Shown: one piece after another, positions 51,510 to 60,108 of the stretch
Layout of the letters: every line of letters starts with the position of its first letter
How positions within the stretch are numbered: position 1 is the stretch's first letter
NCBI GenBank assembly: GCA_035555795.1
Contig: DATMGE010000014.1
Location: 1 to 64,000 of the forward strand
Reading direction: 5' to 3'
Origin: RCIO01 sp035555795
GTDB taxonomy: Bacteria > Pseudomonadota > Alphaproteobacteria > Rhizobiales > Rhizobiaceae
Length of the DNA: 64,000 nt
Position numbers and translations under genes: made by a program
Notes under the pieces: generated by a model
The model's input: only the letters and a program-made list of their open reading frames with translations
What the model was told of the DNA's origin: nothing
Database searches by the model: none

Positions 51510-52936
51510 TTCGCTGCCTGCGCATGTGGGAAGACCAGCCTGACGATGAGGCCGGGCGCGGCATCGTCCAATTCCAGGCGGCCCTTGTGGAAACCGAGCA
51601 CCGCCTTGGCGATGCTCAGGCCCAGCCCGGAGCCCGGCAGGTTGCGGCTCTTTTCGAGGCGCACGAAACGCTCGGTCGCGCGGGCGCGATCAGCTTCCGA
51701 TATGCCCGGCCCATTGTCCGTCACCGACAACACGATCTCCTCGCCATGCCCGGCCAGCGCCACGACGACACGCGGCGTGCCCTCCCTTCGCACGGCATAT
51801 TTGATCGCATTGTCGACCACGTTCGACAATGCCTGGCCGATGAGTTCGCGATTTCCCGTGATGGCGGGCACGCCTGCGGCGATATCGGCAGATACCTCTA
51901 CGCCCCGCTCCTCGGCCAGCGGCTCGTAGAGCTCGACCACGTCGCGCACGATCTCCGCTAGATCGACCTGTTCGGCCATTTCCGAAGCATTGCCGGCCTC
52001 GAGGCGCGAGATCATCAGGATGGCATTGAAGGTGCGGATGAGCTGGTCGGACTCGGCGATCGTCGCCTCCAGCGCCTCGCGATATTCCGAAGTGTCGTGC
52101 GGGCCGGCAAGCGTGGCCTCGGCCCGATTGCGCAGGCGCGTCAGCGGCGTCTTGAGATCATGGGCGATATTGTCCGACACCTGCTTCAGCCCCTCATCCA
52201 GCGCGGCGATGCGCGCCAGCATCTGGTTCAGGTTCTCCGAGAGTCGGTCGAACTCATCTCCCGTCCCGCTCACCGGCAGGCGGCCGCCGAGATCGCCACC
52301 CATGATGCGACGGCTGGCATCGGACACGTTGTCGATGCGCTTGAGCGCGCTGCGGCCGACGAAGAACCAGATCAGGAATGCGCCGAGCCCCATCATCACG
52401 AAGGCGAAGACGAGCGAATTGCGCACGACGGCGCGGAAACGCTCCGGCTCGCTGAGGTCGCGGCCGACAAGCGTGATCATCTGGTTGGGAAGGCGGAAAA
52501 CGAGCGCAAGCGCGGTGTGCTCCGTTCGCCGCTCACCCGCGCCTTCCGGCCGCTGGGCATTCGCCTCGCCATAGCGGCTGTAGGTGAAGGGCTGCGGCGT
52601 CCATCCCTCGGTATCGAGTACGCCCGGAGCCAGGCTCTCGACATTGCCGGCGAGAATGCGGCCATTCGCATCTGCGATGAGATAGAGGTTTGCGCCGGGC
52701 TGGCGGCTTCGCGCTTCGATGACGCGGACCAGCGACGTCAGGCCGCCGCGCTGATAGGCGCGGCCGAGGCCGAGCACTTCCTCATTGATGGTGTCCTGCG
52801 TCTGCGAAACCATCATGCCGACCGAAACCGTCGTCATGTAGGTGACGAGGATCGCCGCGCAGGCCGTGAAGAGGATGAGATAGAGCGCCGACAGCCGCGC
52901 GGCCGTGGTGCGCATGATGGCCGGCAGCGAGGCCAT
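51506..52936 (-). CDS. HAMP-type sensor histidine kinase
   Basis: A 476-residue inner membrane kinase. Helix 1 is about 17-38, a periplasmic domain follows to about 170, and helix 2 is about 172-193, then HAMP (RSALKRIDNVSDASRRIM). The H-box is VSDNIAHDLKTPLTRLRNRA with His259; the ATPase domain has NVVDNAIKYA, DNGPGIS and GSGLGLSIA. It is cotranscribed with its response regulator (TGATG overlap) and glnE. The signal is unknown. Confidence 0.95.
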   Translation of the reverse strand: MASLPAIMRTTAARLSALYLILFTACAAILVTYMTTVSVGMMVSQTQDTINEEVLGLGRAYQRGGLTSLVRVIEARSRQPGANLYLIADANGRILAGNVESLAPGVLDTEGWTPQPFTYSRYGEANAQRPEGAGERRTEHTALALVFRLPNQMITLVGRDLSEPERFRAVVRNSLVFAFVMMGLGAFLIWFFVGRSALKRIDNVSDASRRIMGGDLGGRLPVSGTGDEFDRLSENLNQMLARIAALDEGLKQVSDNIAHDLKTPLTRLRNRAEATLAGPHDTSEYREALEATIAESDQLIRTFNAILMISRLEAGNASEMAEQVDLAEIVRDVVELYEPLAEERGVEVSADIAAGVPAITGNRELIGQALSNVVDNAIKYAVRREGTPRVVVALAGHGEEIVLSVTDNGPGISEADRARATERFVRLEKSRNLPGSGLGLSIAKAVLGFHKGRLELDDAAPGLIVRLVFPHAQAAK

Positions 52937-53610
52937 CAGCCGGCCTTGAGCATATAGCCCGCGCCACGCACCGTGTGCAGCACCGGCGTATCGAATTCCT
53001 TCTCGATCTTGCCCCGCAGGCGCGAGACATGAACGTCGATGACGTTGGTCTGGGGGTCGAAATGATAGTCCCAGACATTTTCGAGCAGCATGGTGCGGGT
53101 CACGACCTGCCCGGCATGGCGCATCAGATATTCCAGCAGCCGGAATTCGCGCGGCTGGAGGACGATCTCGCGGCCGGAACGCGTGACGGTATGAGAGAGG
53201 CGGTCGAGCTCCAGGTCGCCCACCTTGTAGGTAGTCTGGACATCGCGCCCGCCGCCGCGACGGTCCAGCGCCTCGACGCGCGCGAGCAGTTCGGTGAAGG
53301 CATAGGGCTTGGTGAGATAGTCGTCGCCGCCGGCGCGCAGGCCGGTCACCCTGTCATCCACCTCGCCCAGCGCGGAAAGGATCAGGACCGGCGTGCGGAC
53401 ACCCTTCGCCCGCAATCCCGACACGACCGACAGGCCGTCGCGATGCGGCAGCATGCGGTCTACGACGAGAACGTCATAGTCGCCGGCCTCGGCAACGCCG
53501 TATCCGGTTTCGCCGTCATGAACGACATGCGCGGTGTGGCCGACCTCCTGGAAGGCCTTCTCGATATATTGCGCCGCCTCGCGGTCATCCTCGATGACAA
53601 GAATCTTCAT
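52936..53610 (-). CDS. OmpR/PhoB-type response regulator
   Basis: A 224-residue regulator. The receiver domain has acidic pocket IEDDRE, phosphoacceptor Asp51 (VVDRML), and Lys in LTKPYAF. The winged-helix output domain begins around VGDLELDRLSHTV with the DNA-binding helix VIDVHVSRLRGKIEK. ATG 53610 gives MKILVIEDD, the normal start. It is the partner of the downstream kinase. The repeat and hairpins at 53621-53767 separate it from degP. Confidence 0.96.
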   Translation of the reverse strand: MKILVIEDDREAAQYIEKAFQEVGHTAHVVHDGETGYGVAEAGDYDVLVVDRMLPHRDGLSVVSGLRAKGVRTPVLILSALGEVDDRVTGLRAGGDDYLTKPYAFTELLARVEALDRRGGGRDVQTTYKVGDLELDRLSHTVTRSGREIVLQPREFRLLEYLMRHAGQVVTRTMLLENVWDYHFDPQTNVIDVHVSRLRGKIEKEFDTPVLHTVRGAGYMLKAG

Positions 53611-53620
53611 GATCGGATCT

Positions 53621-53710
53621 ATAGAGCACTTCCAGCGAAAATGTGCAGCGGTTTGCGTCCGGAATTGCAGGAAAACAAAGAGATAGAGCACTTCCGCCGG
53701 AAAATATGAA
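53621..53710. repeat. Dispersed structured repeat, copy B
   Basis: Contains AGAGCACTTCCAGCGAAAA, then GGTTTGCGTCCGGAATTGCA and AACAAAGAGATAGAGCACTTCC. It shares the order TTTGCGTCCGGA, AACAAAGAGAT, GAGCA-TTCC with copy A at 38501-38590. An internal direct repeat of the AGAGCACTTCC unit flanks the central block. It lies between the response regulator and degP. Confidence 0.7.
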
Positions 53711-53740
53711 CGGCAGTGGGTTGATGGGAACCCACTGCCG
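53711..53740 (-). terminator. Perfect 12-bp hairpin downstream of degP
   Basis: CGGCAGTGGGTT and AACCCACTGCCG enclose a six-base loop. On the minus strand it lies about 85 bases after degP. The bases beyond, read in that direction, are TTCATATTTTCC, a modest T-rich stretch, so termination is plausible. Confidence 0.6.
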
Positions 53741-53742
53741 CA

Positions 53743-53767
53743 GAGCCGGCGAAACTCATGCCGGCTC
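53743..53767 (-). terminator. Second hairpin downstream of degP
   Basis: GAGCCGGC and GCCGGCTC enclose nine bases, next to the longer hairpin at 53711. The two stems in tandem downstream of degP may act together as a transcription stop or protect the 3' end. Confidence 0.5.
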
Positions 53768-53823
53768 GGTCCACTCCGGCCCGGTTCGGGGTCCTTGAGC
53801 CCAGTCCGGAGCGGTGCTTGCCA

Positions 53824-55356
53824 TCAACCCTGCTGTACCGGGAGCGCGACGAACCGGTTGGTGTCATCACGCTTGACCTGCATCAGCACGGCCTTGCGGC
53901 CAGCCGAAGAGGCCTCCTTCACGGCACGATCGAGATCCGCGGCGGATTTGATCTCCTGCGAATTGACGGCAACGATCACGTCGCCCGCCTGGATGCCGCG
54001 CTGCGCGGCATCGCTGTCGGGATCGACATCGGTAACGACGAGGCCAACGCCGTCGTCGGCGGGGGTCACGGTGAGGCCGAACGCGTCGAGCTCGCCCGCC
54101 TGTTCTGGCCCGGACGGCTGATCTGCCGAAGCCTGCTTGTCGGAACCCGGCAGTTCGCCGAGCTTCATGCTCACATCGCTGGCCTTGCCACCGCGCCAAT
54201 AGGTAACCTTCACATCCTTGCCGGGCGTGAGACCGCCGATCAGGCGGGCAAGCTCGCGCGGCGAGGATACCGACTTCCCGTCCACCGAGGTGATGACGTC
54301 GCCGGCACGGATGCCCGCATCCAGTGCAGGGCTGCCCTGCTGTGCATCGGCCACGAGGGCACCGCGCTGCTGGCCAAGGCCGAGCGACTCGGCGATTTCA
54401 GGCGTCACCGGCTGGATCTGGACACCAAGCCAGCCGCGCTGCACTGCGCCGTCCTCGATCAGGCTCGCGACGACATCCTTAGCCGTCGAGGCCGGGATGG
54501 CGAAGGCGATGCCGACATTGCCGCCCGAAGGCGAGAAGATCGCGGTGTTCACACCGACCACCTGGCCGCTCAGATTGAAGGCAGGGCCGCCGGAATTGCC
54601 GCGATTGACCGCCGCATCGATCTGAAGGAAATCGTCATAGGGGCCAGCGCCGATGTCGCGACCGCGCGCCGAGACGATACCCGCCGTGACGGTGCCGCCA
54701 AGGCCGAACGGGTTGCCGACTGCCACCACCCAGTCGCCGACGCGCACGCTGTTTTCATCGGCGAAGGCGACATAGGTGAACTTCTTGTCAGAATCGACCT
54801 TGAGCACGGCAAGGTCAGTCCGCTCGTCGGTGCCGACCAGATTGGCATTGAGCTCGGTGCCGTCATCCGTCACCACGGTGAACTCCGCTCCACCGGCCAC
54901 GACGTGGTTGTTGGTAACCAGATAGCCATCCTCGGAGATGAAGAAGCCGGATCCCTGCGACACAGGACGGGCGCGCTCCGGACGATTGCGCTCGGGCCGG
55001 TTACGCTCGGCACGGTCGCCGCGCTCGCCACGGAATTCACGGAAGAAGCGGTTCAGGGGATGGTCGCGCGGCAGGTCGTCGAAGCCGGGCATGCCGAACT
55101 GGAAGCCGGGGCCGCCGCGATCGTCGACCGGGGCGACGCGCGCTGAAACGCGGACGCTGACGACAGCGGGGGAAACATGCTCGACGATGTCGGCAAAGCC
55201 GGGGGCCTGCGCCTGCGGCTGATCGATGCGTACCGCTTCTGCGAAGACGGGAAGCGTGCCGCTCGTGACGGCGCCGAAGCCGATCGCGCCAGCGATTGCA
55301 AGGGAGGTCGCGGCAGCCAGAAGGCGCTTGCGTCCGCTCAAGGTGGTCTTGCTCAT
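53824..55356 (-). CDS. degP: Do-family periplasmic serine endopeptidase (DegP-like)
   Basis: A 510-residue envelope protease/chaperone. The signal peptide ends about residue 39 (VFAEA). The trypsin-like domain has the catalytic triad His151 (TNNHVV), Asp181 (RTDLAVL) and Ser255 (RGNSGGPAF). Two PDZ domains follow at about 280-370 and 410-500. Before the protease core is a charged insertion with repeated ERNRP units (about 115-130). It would clear misfolded periplasmic proteins and sits next to cytochrome c maturation genes, as in rhizobia. Start 55356 is fixed by the signal peptide. Confidence 0.95.
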   Translation of the reverse strand: MSKTTLSGRKRLLAAATSLAIAGAIGFGAVTSGTLPVFAEAVRIDQPQAQAPGFADIVEHVSPAVVSVRVSARVAPVDDRGGPGFQFGMPGFDDLPRDHPLNRFFREFRGERGDRAERNRPERNRPERARPVSQGSGFFISEDGYLVTNNHVVAGGAEFTVVTDDGTELNANLVGTDERTDLAVLKVDSDKKFTYVAFADENSVRVGDWVVAVGNPFGLGGTVTAGIVSARGRDIGAGPYDDFLQIDAAVNRGNSGGPAFNLSGQVVGVNTAIFSPSGGNVGIAFAIPASTAKDVVASLIEDGAVQRGWLGVQIQPVTPEIAESLGLGQQRGALVADAQQGSPALDAGIRAGDVITSVDGKSVSSPRELARLIGGLTPGKDVKVTYWRGGKASDVSMKLGELPGSDKQASADQPSGPEQAGELDAFGLTVTPADDGVGLVVTDVDPDSDAAQRGIQAGDVIVAVNSQEIKSAADLDRAVKEASSAGRKAVLMQVKRDDTNRFVALPVQQG

Positions 55357-55482
55357 GGTTACCAGGTCCTTCTCAGGGTCAAAATCGGCGATGCACTTCT
55401 CTGCGCATGTCGTGACCAGAGATAGGTGGCGGCACATTACGCTGCCATTTCCGGCGTATGAAACTTTGGTAATGAAAGACCG

Positions 55483-55947
55483 TCAGTCGGGCCGGCTGTC
55501 CAGTTCGGCAAGACGCGCCTCTTCGTCCGGCGTCAGGGGCAGTTGCGAAGATGGCTTCCTGTTCTGCCTAGCACGCAGCAGCATGAAGCCTCCGCCCACC
55601 AGCAGCAAAAGCACGGGCGTCGCCCACAAAAGCGCGTTGCGTGCGCTGAAGGCGGGCTTGAGCAGAACGAACTCGCCATAGCGCGCCACCACGAAGTCGA
55701 TCACTTCCTGGTCGCTGTCGCCGGCTGTGAGCCGCTCGCGCACCAGAATACGAAGGTCGCGCGCCAGATCGGCATCGGAATCGTCAATGGACTGGTTCTG
55801 GCAGACCATGCAGCGCAGCTGCGCCGAAAGCCCGCGCGCCCTCGCCTCCAACGCCGGATCCGCAAGCATTTCGTCCGGCTGCACGGCAAAGGCTGGCATG
55901 GCGAGGCACAGCAGCAGCGGAATGATCTGCACAAGCCTGCGCATCAT
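55483..55947 (-). CDS. ccmH: Cytochrome c maturation protein CcmH (CycL)
   Basis: A 154-residue periplasmic thiol oxidoreductase keeping apocytochrome cysteines reduced for haem attachment. Signal peptide to about AFAVQ, then the family motif LRCMVCQNQS with Cys46 and Cys49, and a C-terminal membrane helix (about 108-128). The double ATG at 55947/55944 overlaps the ccmF stop. It is the last gene of ccmIEFH. Confidence 0.96.
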   Translation of the reverse strand: MMRRLVQIIPLLLCLAMPAFAVQPDEMLADPALEARARGLSAQLRCMVCQNQSIDDSDADLARDLRILVRERLTAGDSDQEVIDFVVARYGEFVLLKPAFSARNALLWATPVLLLLVGGGFMLLRARQNRKPSSQLPLTPDEEARLAELDSRPD

Positions 55948-57941
55948 GCGCTGCCCGCTGCCGGAGCAGCGACGCGCTTGCGGTTCGCTGCCGGCGCACC
56001 CACCCGCAGCCGGCGATCCAGCAGCGACATCGTGCCGCCAGCCATCATCACCAGCGCGCCTAGCCAGATCAGCGTCACCATGGGTTTCCACCAGATGCGC
56101 ACCACAATCCCGCCGTCAGTCGTCGGATCGCCGAGCGAGACATAGACCTGGCTGAAGCCCCGCGTCACGATACCGGCTTCGGTGGTCGGCATTTGGCGGG
56201 CCGGATAGAGGCGCTTGGCGGCGACAACCTCATTGATCGCGCGGCCTCCCGACAGCAGGGTGAAGCGCCCCTGATCTTCGGTATAGTTCGGCCCCTGTAC
56301 CGGCGTGATGCCTTCGAACCGCAATGTGTACCCCGCAAATTGCGTGCTTTCGCCCGGCTTCATGGTGGTGAAGTGCTCGACCTGCAGCGCGGTGACGGAG
56401 ACGATGCCGAGCACCGTCAGGCCAAGGCCGGCATGGGCGAGCGCCGTTCCCCATATAGAGCGCGGCAGCCCGGCCAGACGCCGCAGGGCCACGCCCATCT
56501 TCACGCCGGGCAGACCGGACTTGACGGCAAGGTCGGTTGCCGACCCGGCGATCAGCCATGCTGCCAGCCCCATGCCGAGCGCCGCGAGAACCGACATGCG
56601 ATCGATGAACAGATAGCCCAGCAGAACCACCGCCAGCGAGATACCGAAGGCCGCGAACAACCGCTGCGCCGCAGCAGCCAGATCGCCGCGCTTCCACGCA
56701 AGCAGCGGCCCAAACGGCACGGCGATGAGAAGCGGCACCATCAGCGGCCCGAAAGTGAGGTTGAAGAACGGCTCGCCGACGGAAATGCGATCGCCGGTCA
56801 GCGCCTCGATCGCCAGCGGATAGAGCGTGCCGACAAGCACCGTGGCCGTCGCCGTGGAGAGGAACAGGTTGTTCAGCACCAGCGCGCCCTCGCGCGATAT
56901 GGGCTGGAACAGGCCGCCGGCTGCCAGCGCATTGGCGCGCAGGGCGAACAGCATCAGCGCGCCGCCGATGAAGGCAACGAGGATGGCCAGGATGAAGACG
57001 CCGCGAGTCGGATCGGTGGCGAAGGCGTGCACCGAGGTCAGCACGCCGGAGCGCACGAGGAAGGTGCCGAGGAGCGAGAGCGAGAAGGTAAGGATCGCCA
57101 GAAGCACGGTCCAGATCTTCAGCGCCGACCGCCTCTCCATGACGATCGCCGAATGCAGCAGCGCCGTGCCGGACAGCCAGGGCAGGAAGGAGGCGTTCTC
57201 GACCGGGTCCCAGAACCAGAAGCCGCCCCAGCCGAGCTCATAATAAGCCCAGTAGGATCCCATGGCGATGCCGCCGGTCAGGAGTATCCAGGCGGCCAGC
57301 GTCCAGGGTCGCACCCAGCGTGCCCATGCCGCGTCGATGCGACCGTCGATCAGCGCCGCCACGGCAAAGGAGAAGCTCACCGAAAAGCCGACATAGCCCA
57401 GATAGAGCAAGGGTGGATGGATGGCGAGGCCGACATCCTGAAGGATCGGGTTGAGATCACGCCCCTCGATCGGCGCCGGCACGATGCGCGCGAACGGATT
57501 GGAGGTGGCAAGGATGAAAAGCAGGAAGGCGCAGGCGATCATGCCCTGCACCGAAAGCACGTTCGCACGCAAGGAGGCAGGCAGGTTGCGGCCGAACAGG
57601 GCGACCAGCGCGCCGAAGAAAGCGAGGATCAGCACCCACAGGAGCATGGAGCCCTCGTGATTGCCCCATGTGCCAGTCAGCTTGTAGAGCATCGGCTTGG
57701 CCGAATGCGAATTCTCCCAGACATTCGCCACGGAGAAATCGGAAGCAAGATAGGCGAAGGTCAGCGCCACGAAAGACAGCGTGATGAGCGCAAACACCGC
57801 GAAGGCCGCCGGCTGCCCGACCTCCATCAATCGCGCATTGGACGCGCGCGCGCCAAGCAGCGGCACGGAGGCCTGGACGAGCGACAGCGCGAAGGCCAGG
57901 ACCAGCGCGAAATGTCCGATCTCAACGACCATATGGCGCAT
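55944..57941 (-). CDS. ccmF: Haem lyase CcmF (CycK)
   Basis: A 665-residue polytopic membrane protein, the main subunit of the haem ligation complex. The tryptophan-rich WWD region is WGGFWFWDPVENASFLPW, with conserved His residues in the surrounding periplasmic loops (for example SGTALLHSAIVMERR). About 14-15 helices are expected. It overlaps ccmH and starts nine bases after ccmE. Confidence 0.97.
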   Translation of the reverse strand: MRHMVVEIGHFALVLAFALSLVQASVPLLGARASNARLMEVGQPAAFAVFALITLSFVALTFAYLASDFSVANVWENSHSAKPMLYKLTGTWGNHEGSMLLWVLILAFFGALVALFGRNLPASLRANVLSVQGMIACAFLLFILATSNPFARIVPAPIEGRDLNPILQDVGLAIHPPLLYLGYVGFSVSFSFAVAALIDGRIDAAWARWVRPWTLAAWILLTGGIAMGSYWAYYELGWGGFWFWDPVENASFLPWLSGTALLHSAIVMERRSALKIWTVLLAILTFSLSLLGTFLVRSGVLTSVHAFATDPTRGVFILAILVAFIGGALMLFALRANALAAGGLFQPISREGALVLNNLFLSTATATVLVGTLYPLAIEALTGDRISVGEPFFNLTFGPLMVPLLIAVPFGPLLAWKRGDLAAAAQRLFAAFGISLAVVLLGYLFIDRMSVLAALGMGLAAWLIAGSATDLAVKSGLPGVKMGVALRRLAGLPRSIWGTALAHAGLGLTVLGIVSVTALQVEHFTTMKPGESTQFAGYTLRFEGITPVQGPNYTEDQGRFTLLSGGRAINEVVAAKRLYPARQMPTTEAGIVTRGFSQVYVSLGDPTTDGGIVVRIWWKPMVTLIWLGALVMMAGGTMSLLDRRLRVGAPAANRKRVAAPAAGSA

Positions 57942-57950
57942 GCCCCGTCA

Positions 57951-58388
57951 TCATTGCGTCTCCTGCCACACGCCCTTGGCCTTCAGGCCATCAGCCACTT
58001 CGCGCGGCATGTAGGTCTCGTCATGCTTCGCCAGCACATTGTCGGCCACGAACACGCCGTCGCTGCCAAGCATGCCTTCAGTGACGACGCCCTGCCCCTC
58101 GCGGAAAAGGTCGGGCAGGATACCGGTATAGCGGACGGGCACTGAACCGATCTCATCCGTCACCACGAAGCTGACGGTCAGCCCCTCGCCGCGGGTGATG
58201 GAGCCATTTCCAACCAGCCCGCCAAGGCGGATGCGCTGGCCGGGCTCCACATGCGCGGTCGGCAGGTCGGCAGGCATGTAGAAATAGGACGTCTTCTGGC
58301 CGAGCGCGTAAAAGGTCAGCGCGGCCGCCAGCGCGATGAAGCCGATGCCGCCGCCGATCACTGCGAGGCGTTTCTGCTTGCGGGTCAT
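57951..58388 (-). CDS. ccmE: Haem chaperone CcmE (CycJ)
   Basis: A 145-residue membrane-anchored haem chaperone. One N-terminal helix (8-27) leads to a beta-barrel domain; the haem-binding motif LAKHDETYMP contains His122, which binds haem covalently, and Tyr126. It takes haem from CcmCD and delivers it to CcmF. Its ATG overlaps the ccmI stop (ATGA). Confidence 0.97.
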   Translation of the reverse strand: MTRKQKRLAVIGGGIGFIALAAALTFYALGQKTSYFYMPADLPTAHVEPGQRIRLGGLVGNGSITRGEGLTVSFVVTDEIGSVPVRYTGILPDLFREGQGVVTEGMLGSDGVFVADNVLAKHDETYMPREVADGLKAKGVWQETQ

Positions 58389-59515
58389 CGGACCGCCTCA
58401 GCGAGACCGAGTTCCTGCGCAAAGGCGACCAGGCGCTGCGCTTCGGCGCTCTGCTCACCCATGGCGCTACGCCCACGCAACAGCGCGTCGCGTGCATCCG
58501 CCTCGCGGCCAAGCACCATATAGGAGCGGATAAGCCGCTCCCATTCCTCGACCGTGCCACTGCTTTCACGAAGCCGCTGGTCGAGACCCTCCACCATGCC
58601 GGCGATCATGCGTGCCTGTTCCGCGCCATCGCCCTCGGCCACGGCACCGCCGCTGCTGCGGTCAGGTCCCGCCTGTCGGGAAATCTCATCCGCACGCGCC
58701 ACTGCCTGCGCGGCCGCCATCTTCCAGGGATTGTCGGGTGGAAGCTCGGCCTCCAGCGTTCGCCACTGGGCAAGGCTTCCCGCTGCATCGCCTTCTTGAG
58801 CGCGCGCCAAAGCGAGAAAGAACCGGCTGCGCGCATCCGCCGGGTCCTGATCGCGCCCGGCCTCGAAGGCGGCATGCGCCTCGTCCGTCACGATTCCCCC
58901 GGCGACGGCGACGAGCGCCTCGCCCAGACCACCCTGGCGGGCGGCACTTTCGCCGTTGATACGGATTGCGTTGCGATATGCAGTGGCCGCATCGGCGCTG
59001 CGGCCCATGCGCAGATAGATCGGCGCCAGAACATCCCAACCGCGCCCGTCCTGCGGGTTTTCGGCGAGGTGCCGTTCGGCGCGCGCGACAAGCTCCGCCG
59101 CTGAACTGTTCGCCGGGTCGGCCTCGAGGCGTGCCGACAGCGGCTGGTCAGGCATACGCGGCGAACCGATCGCGACATAAACGCTCCAGCTGACAATCGG
59201 CACCGCGAGGATGGCGGCACTGGCGATGGCAAGGGGCAGACGCGATTGTGGGCGGCTGTCGGGCTGCCCACCAGCGAGCGCACCATCGCTGGCAAGCAGC
59301 CGCCGTCCGATCTCCGCACGCGCCTGTGCGGCTTCCGCTGCTGCGATCGTGCCGCGCGCCAGATCGCGATCGAGCTCGCGAAGCTGATCCCGATAGACTT
59401 CTACGTCATGCGCCTCCGCTTGCATGGCCGCGACGGGTCTGCCGCGCAGGAACGGCCACAGCAATGCGAGGCAGGCACAAAGGGTCAGAAGCGTCGCTGT
59501 CAGCCAAAAAAACAT
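58385..59515 (-). CDS. ccmI: Cytochrome c maturation protein CcmI (CycH)
   Basis: A 376-residue apocytochrome chaperone. Two N-terminal helices (about 3-21 and 90-108) bracket a cytoplasmic leucine-zipper-like loop (AEAHDVEVYRDQLRELDRDL), followed by periplasmic TPR repeats (for example AERHLAENPQDGRGWDVLAP). It holds apocytochrome c for CcmF/H. ATG 59515 (MFFWLTATLL) is preferred over GTG 59524, as homologues start at the hydrophobic segment. It is the first gene of ccmIEFH. Confidence 0.94.
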   Translation of the reverse strand: MFFWLTATLLTLCACLALLWPFLRGRPVAAMQAEAHDVEVYRDQLRELDRDLARGTIAAAEAAQARAEIGRRLLASDGALAGGQPDSRPQSRLPLAIASAAILAVPIVSWSVYVAIGSPRMPDQPLSARLEADPANSSAAELVARAERHLAENPQDGRGWDVLAPIYLRMGRSADAATAYRNAIRINGESAARQGGLGEALVAVAGGIVTDEAHAAFEAGRDQDPADARSRFFLALARAQEGDAAGSLAQWRTLEAELPPDNPWKMAAAQAVARADEISRQAGPDRSSGGAVAEGDGAEQARMIAGMVEGLDQRLRESSGTVEEWERLIRSYMVLGREADARDALLRGRSAMGEQSAEAQRLVAFAQELGLAEAVR

Positions 59516-59583
59516 AGGCCACACTTAAATCCGCAGCATCGCGGTGCCAAGCAACAGTCATGCGGCCAATTGCCCGCACGGCC

Positions 59584-60018
59584 TCAAACGAGCGGCGACC
59601 AGCTTCCATTGGGATTGCGGCAGGCGGTGCCACGCACCGAGCGAGGCGGCCCGGCTTCGTTCAGCGTGTGCATATATTGCCGGCAATCCTGGGAACCGAC
59701 ACGATAGGGCTGGTAGGCCACGACCTCTCCGCGAACGCGCCCGCTCTGCCAGCTCACCGTCTCGCCACCCTGGGTATATTCCAACGCCTGATATTCCGCC
59801 TCGAGGGCGCGGCGCTTCTCCCTGTCGCTAAGATCCGGCCCGATCGCGCCCACCAGACCGCCACCCATGGCCGCCACGATCGATGCAGATGCCGCGCTGG
59901 GGCGCGCCGCCGTACCGGCAAAGCTGCCCAGAACACTGCCGCCGGTGCTCGTGCCGGTCGACGAGCAGGCGGACAGCGCCAGCATCGCCGCGATGATCCA
60001 GCCAGTGCGCACTGCCAT
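59584..60018 (-). CDS. 17-kDa-antigen-like outer membrane lipoprotein
   Basis: A 144-residue lipoprotein of the RT0821/Lpp0805 (rickettsial 17 kDa surface antigen) type. The lipobox is LSAC; next is a Gly-zipper helix (IVAAMGGGLVGAIG), then a mature domain with YQALEYTQGGETVSWQSG and QDCRQYMHTLNEAG followed by GTACRNPNGSW carrying the conserved Cys pair. These anchor in the outer membrane; the function is unknown. The start at 60018 is set by the signal peptide. It sits between feuQ and ccmI. Confidence 0.9.
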   Translation of the reverse strand: MAVRTGWIIAAMLALSACSSTGTSTGGSVLGSFAGTAARPSAASASIVAAMGGGLVGAIGPDLSDREKRRALEAEYQALEYTQGGETVSWQSGRVRGEVVAYQPYRVGSQDCRQYMHTLNEAGPPRSVRGTACRNPNGSWSPLV

Positions 60019-60108
60019 GAAATGGTCCCCGCCAGCAAATTCTATCGTTCGGCTAGTTAACATCTTTGTCCTAAATTTGGCCGCGTCCAGAACATAATCG
60101 CATGTCGT

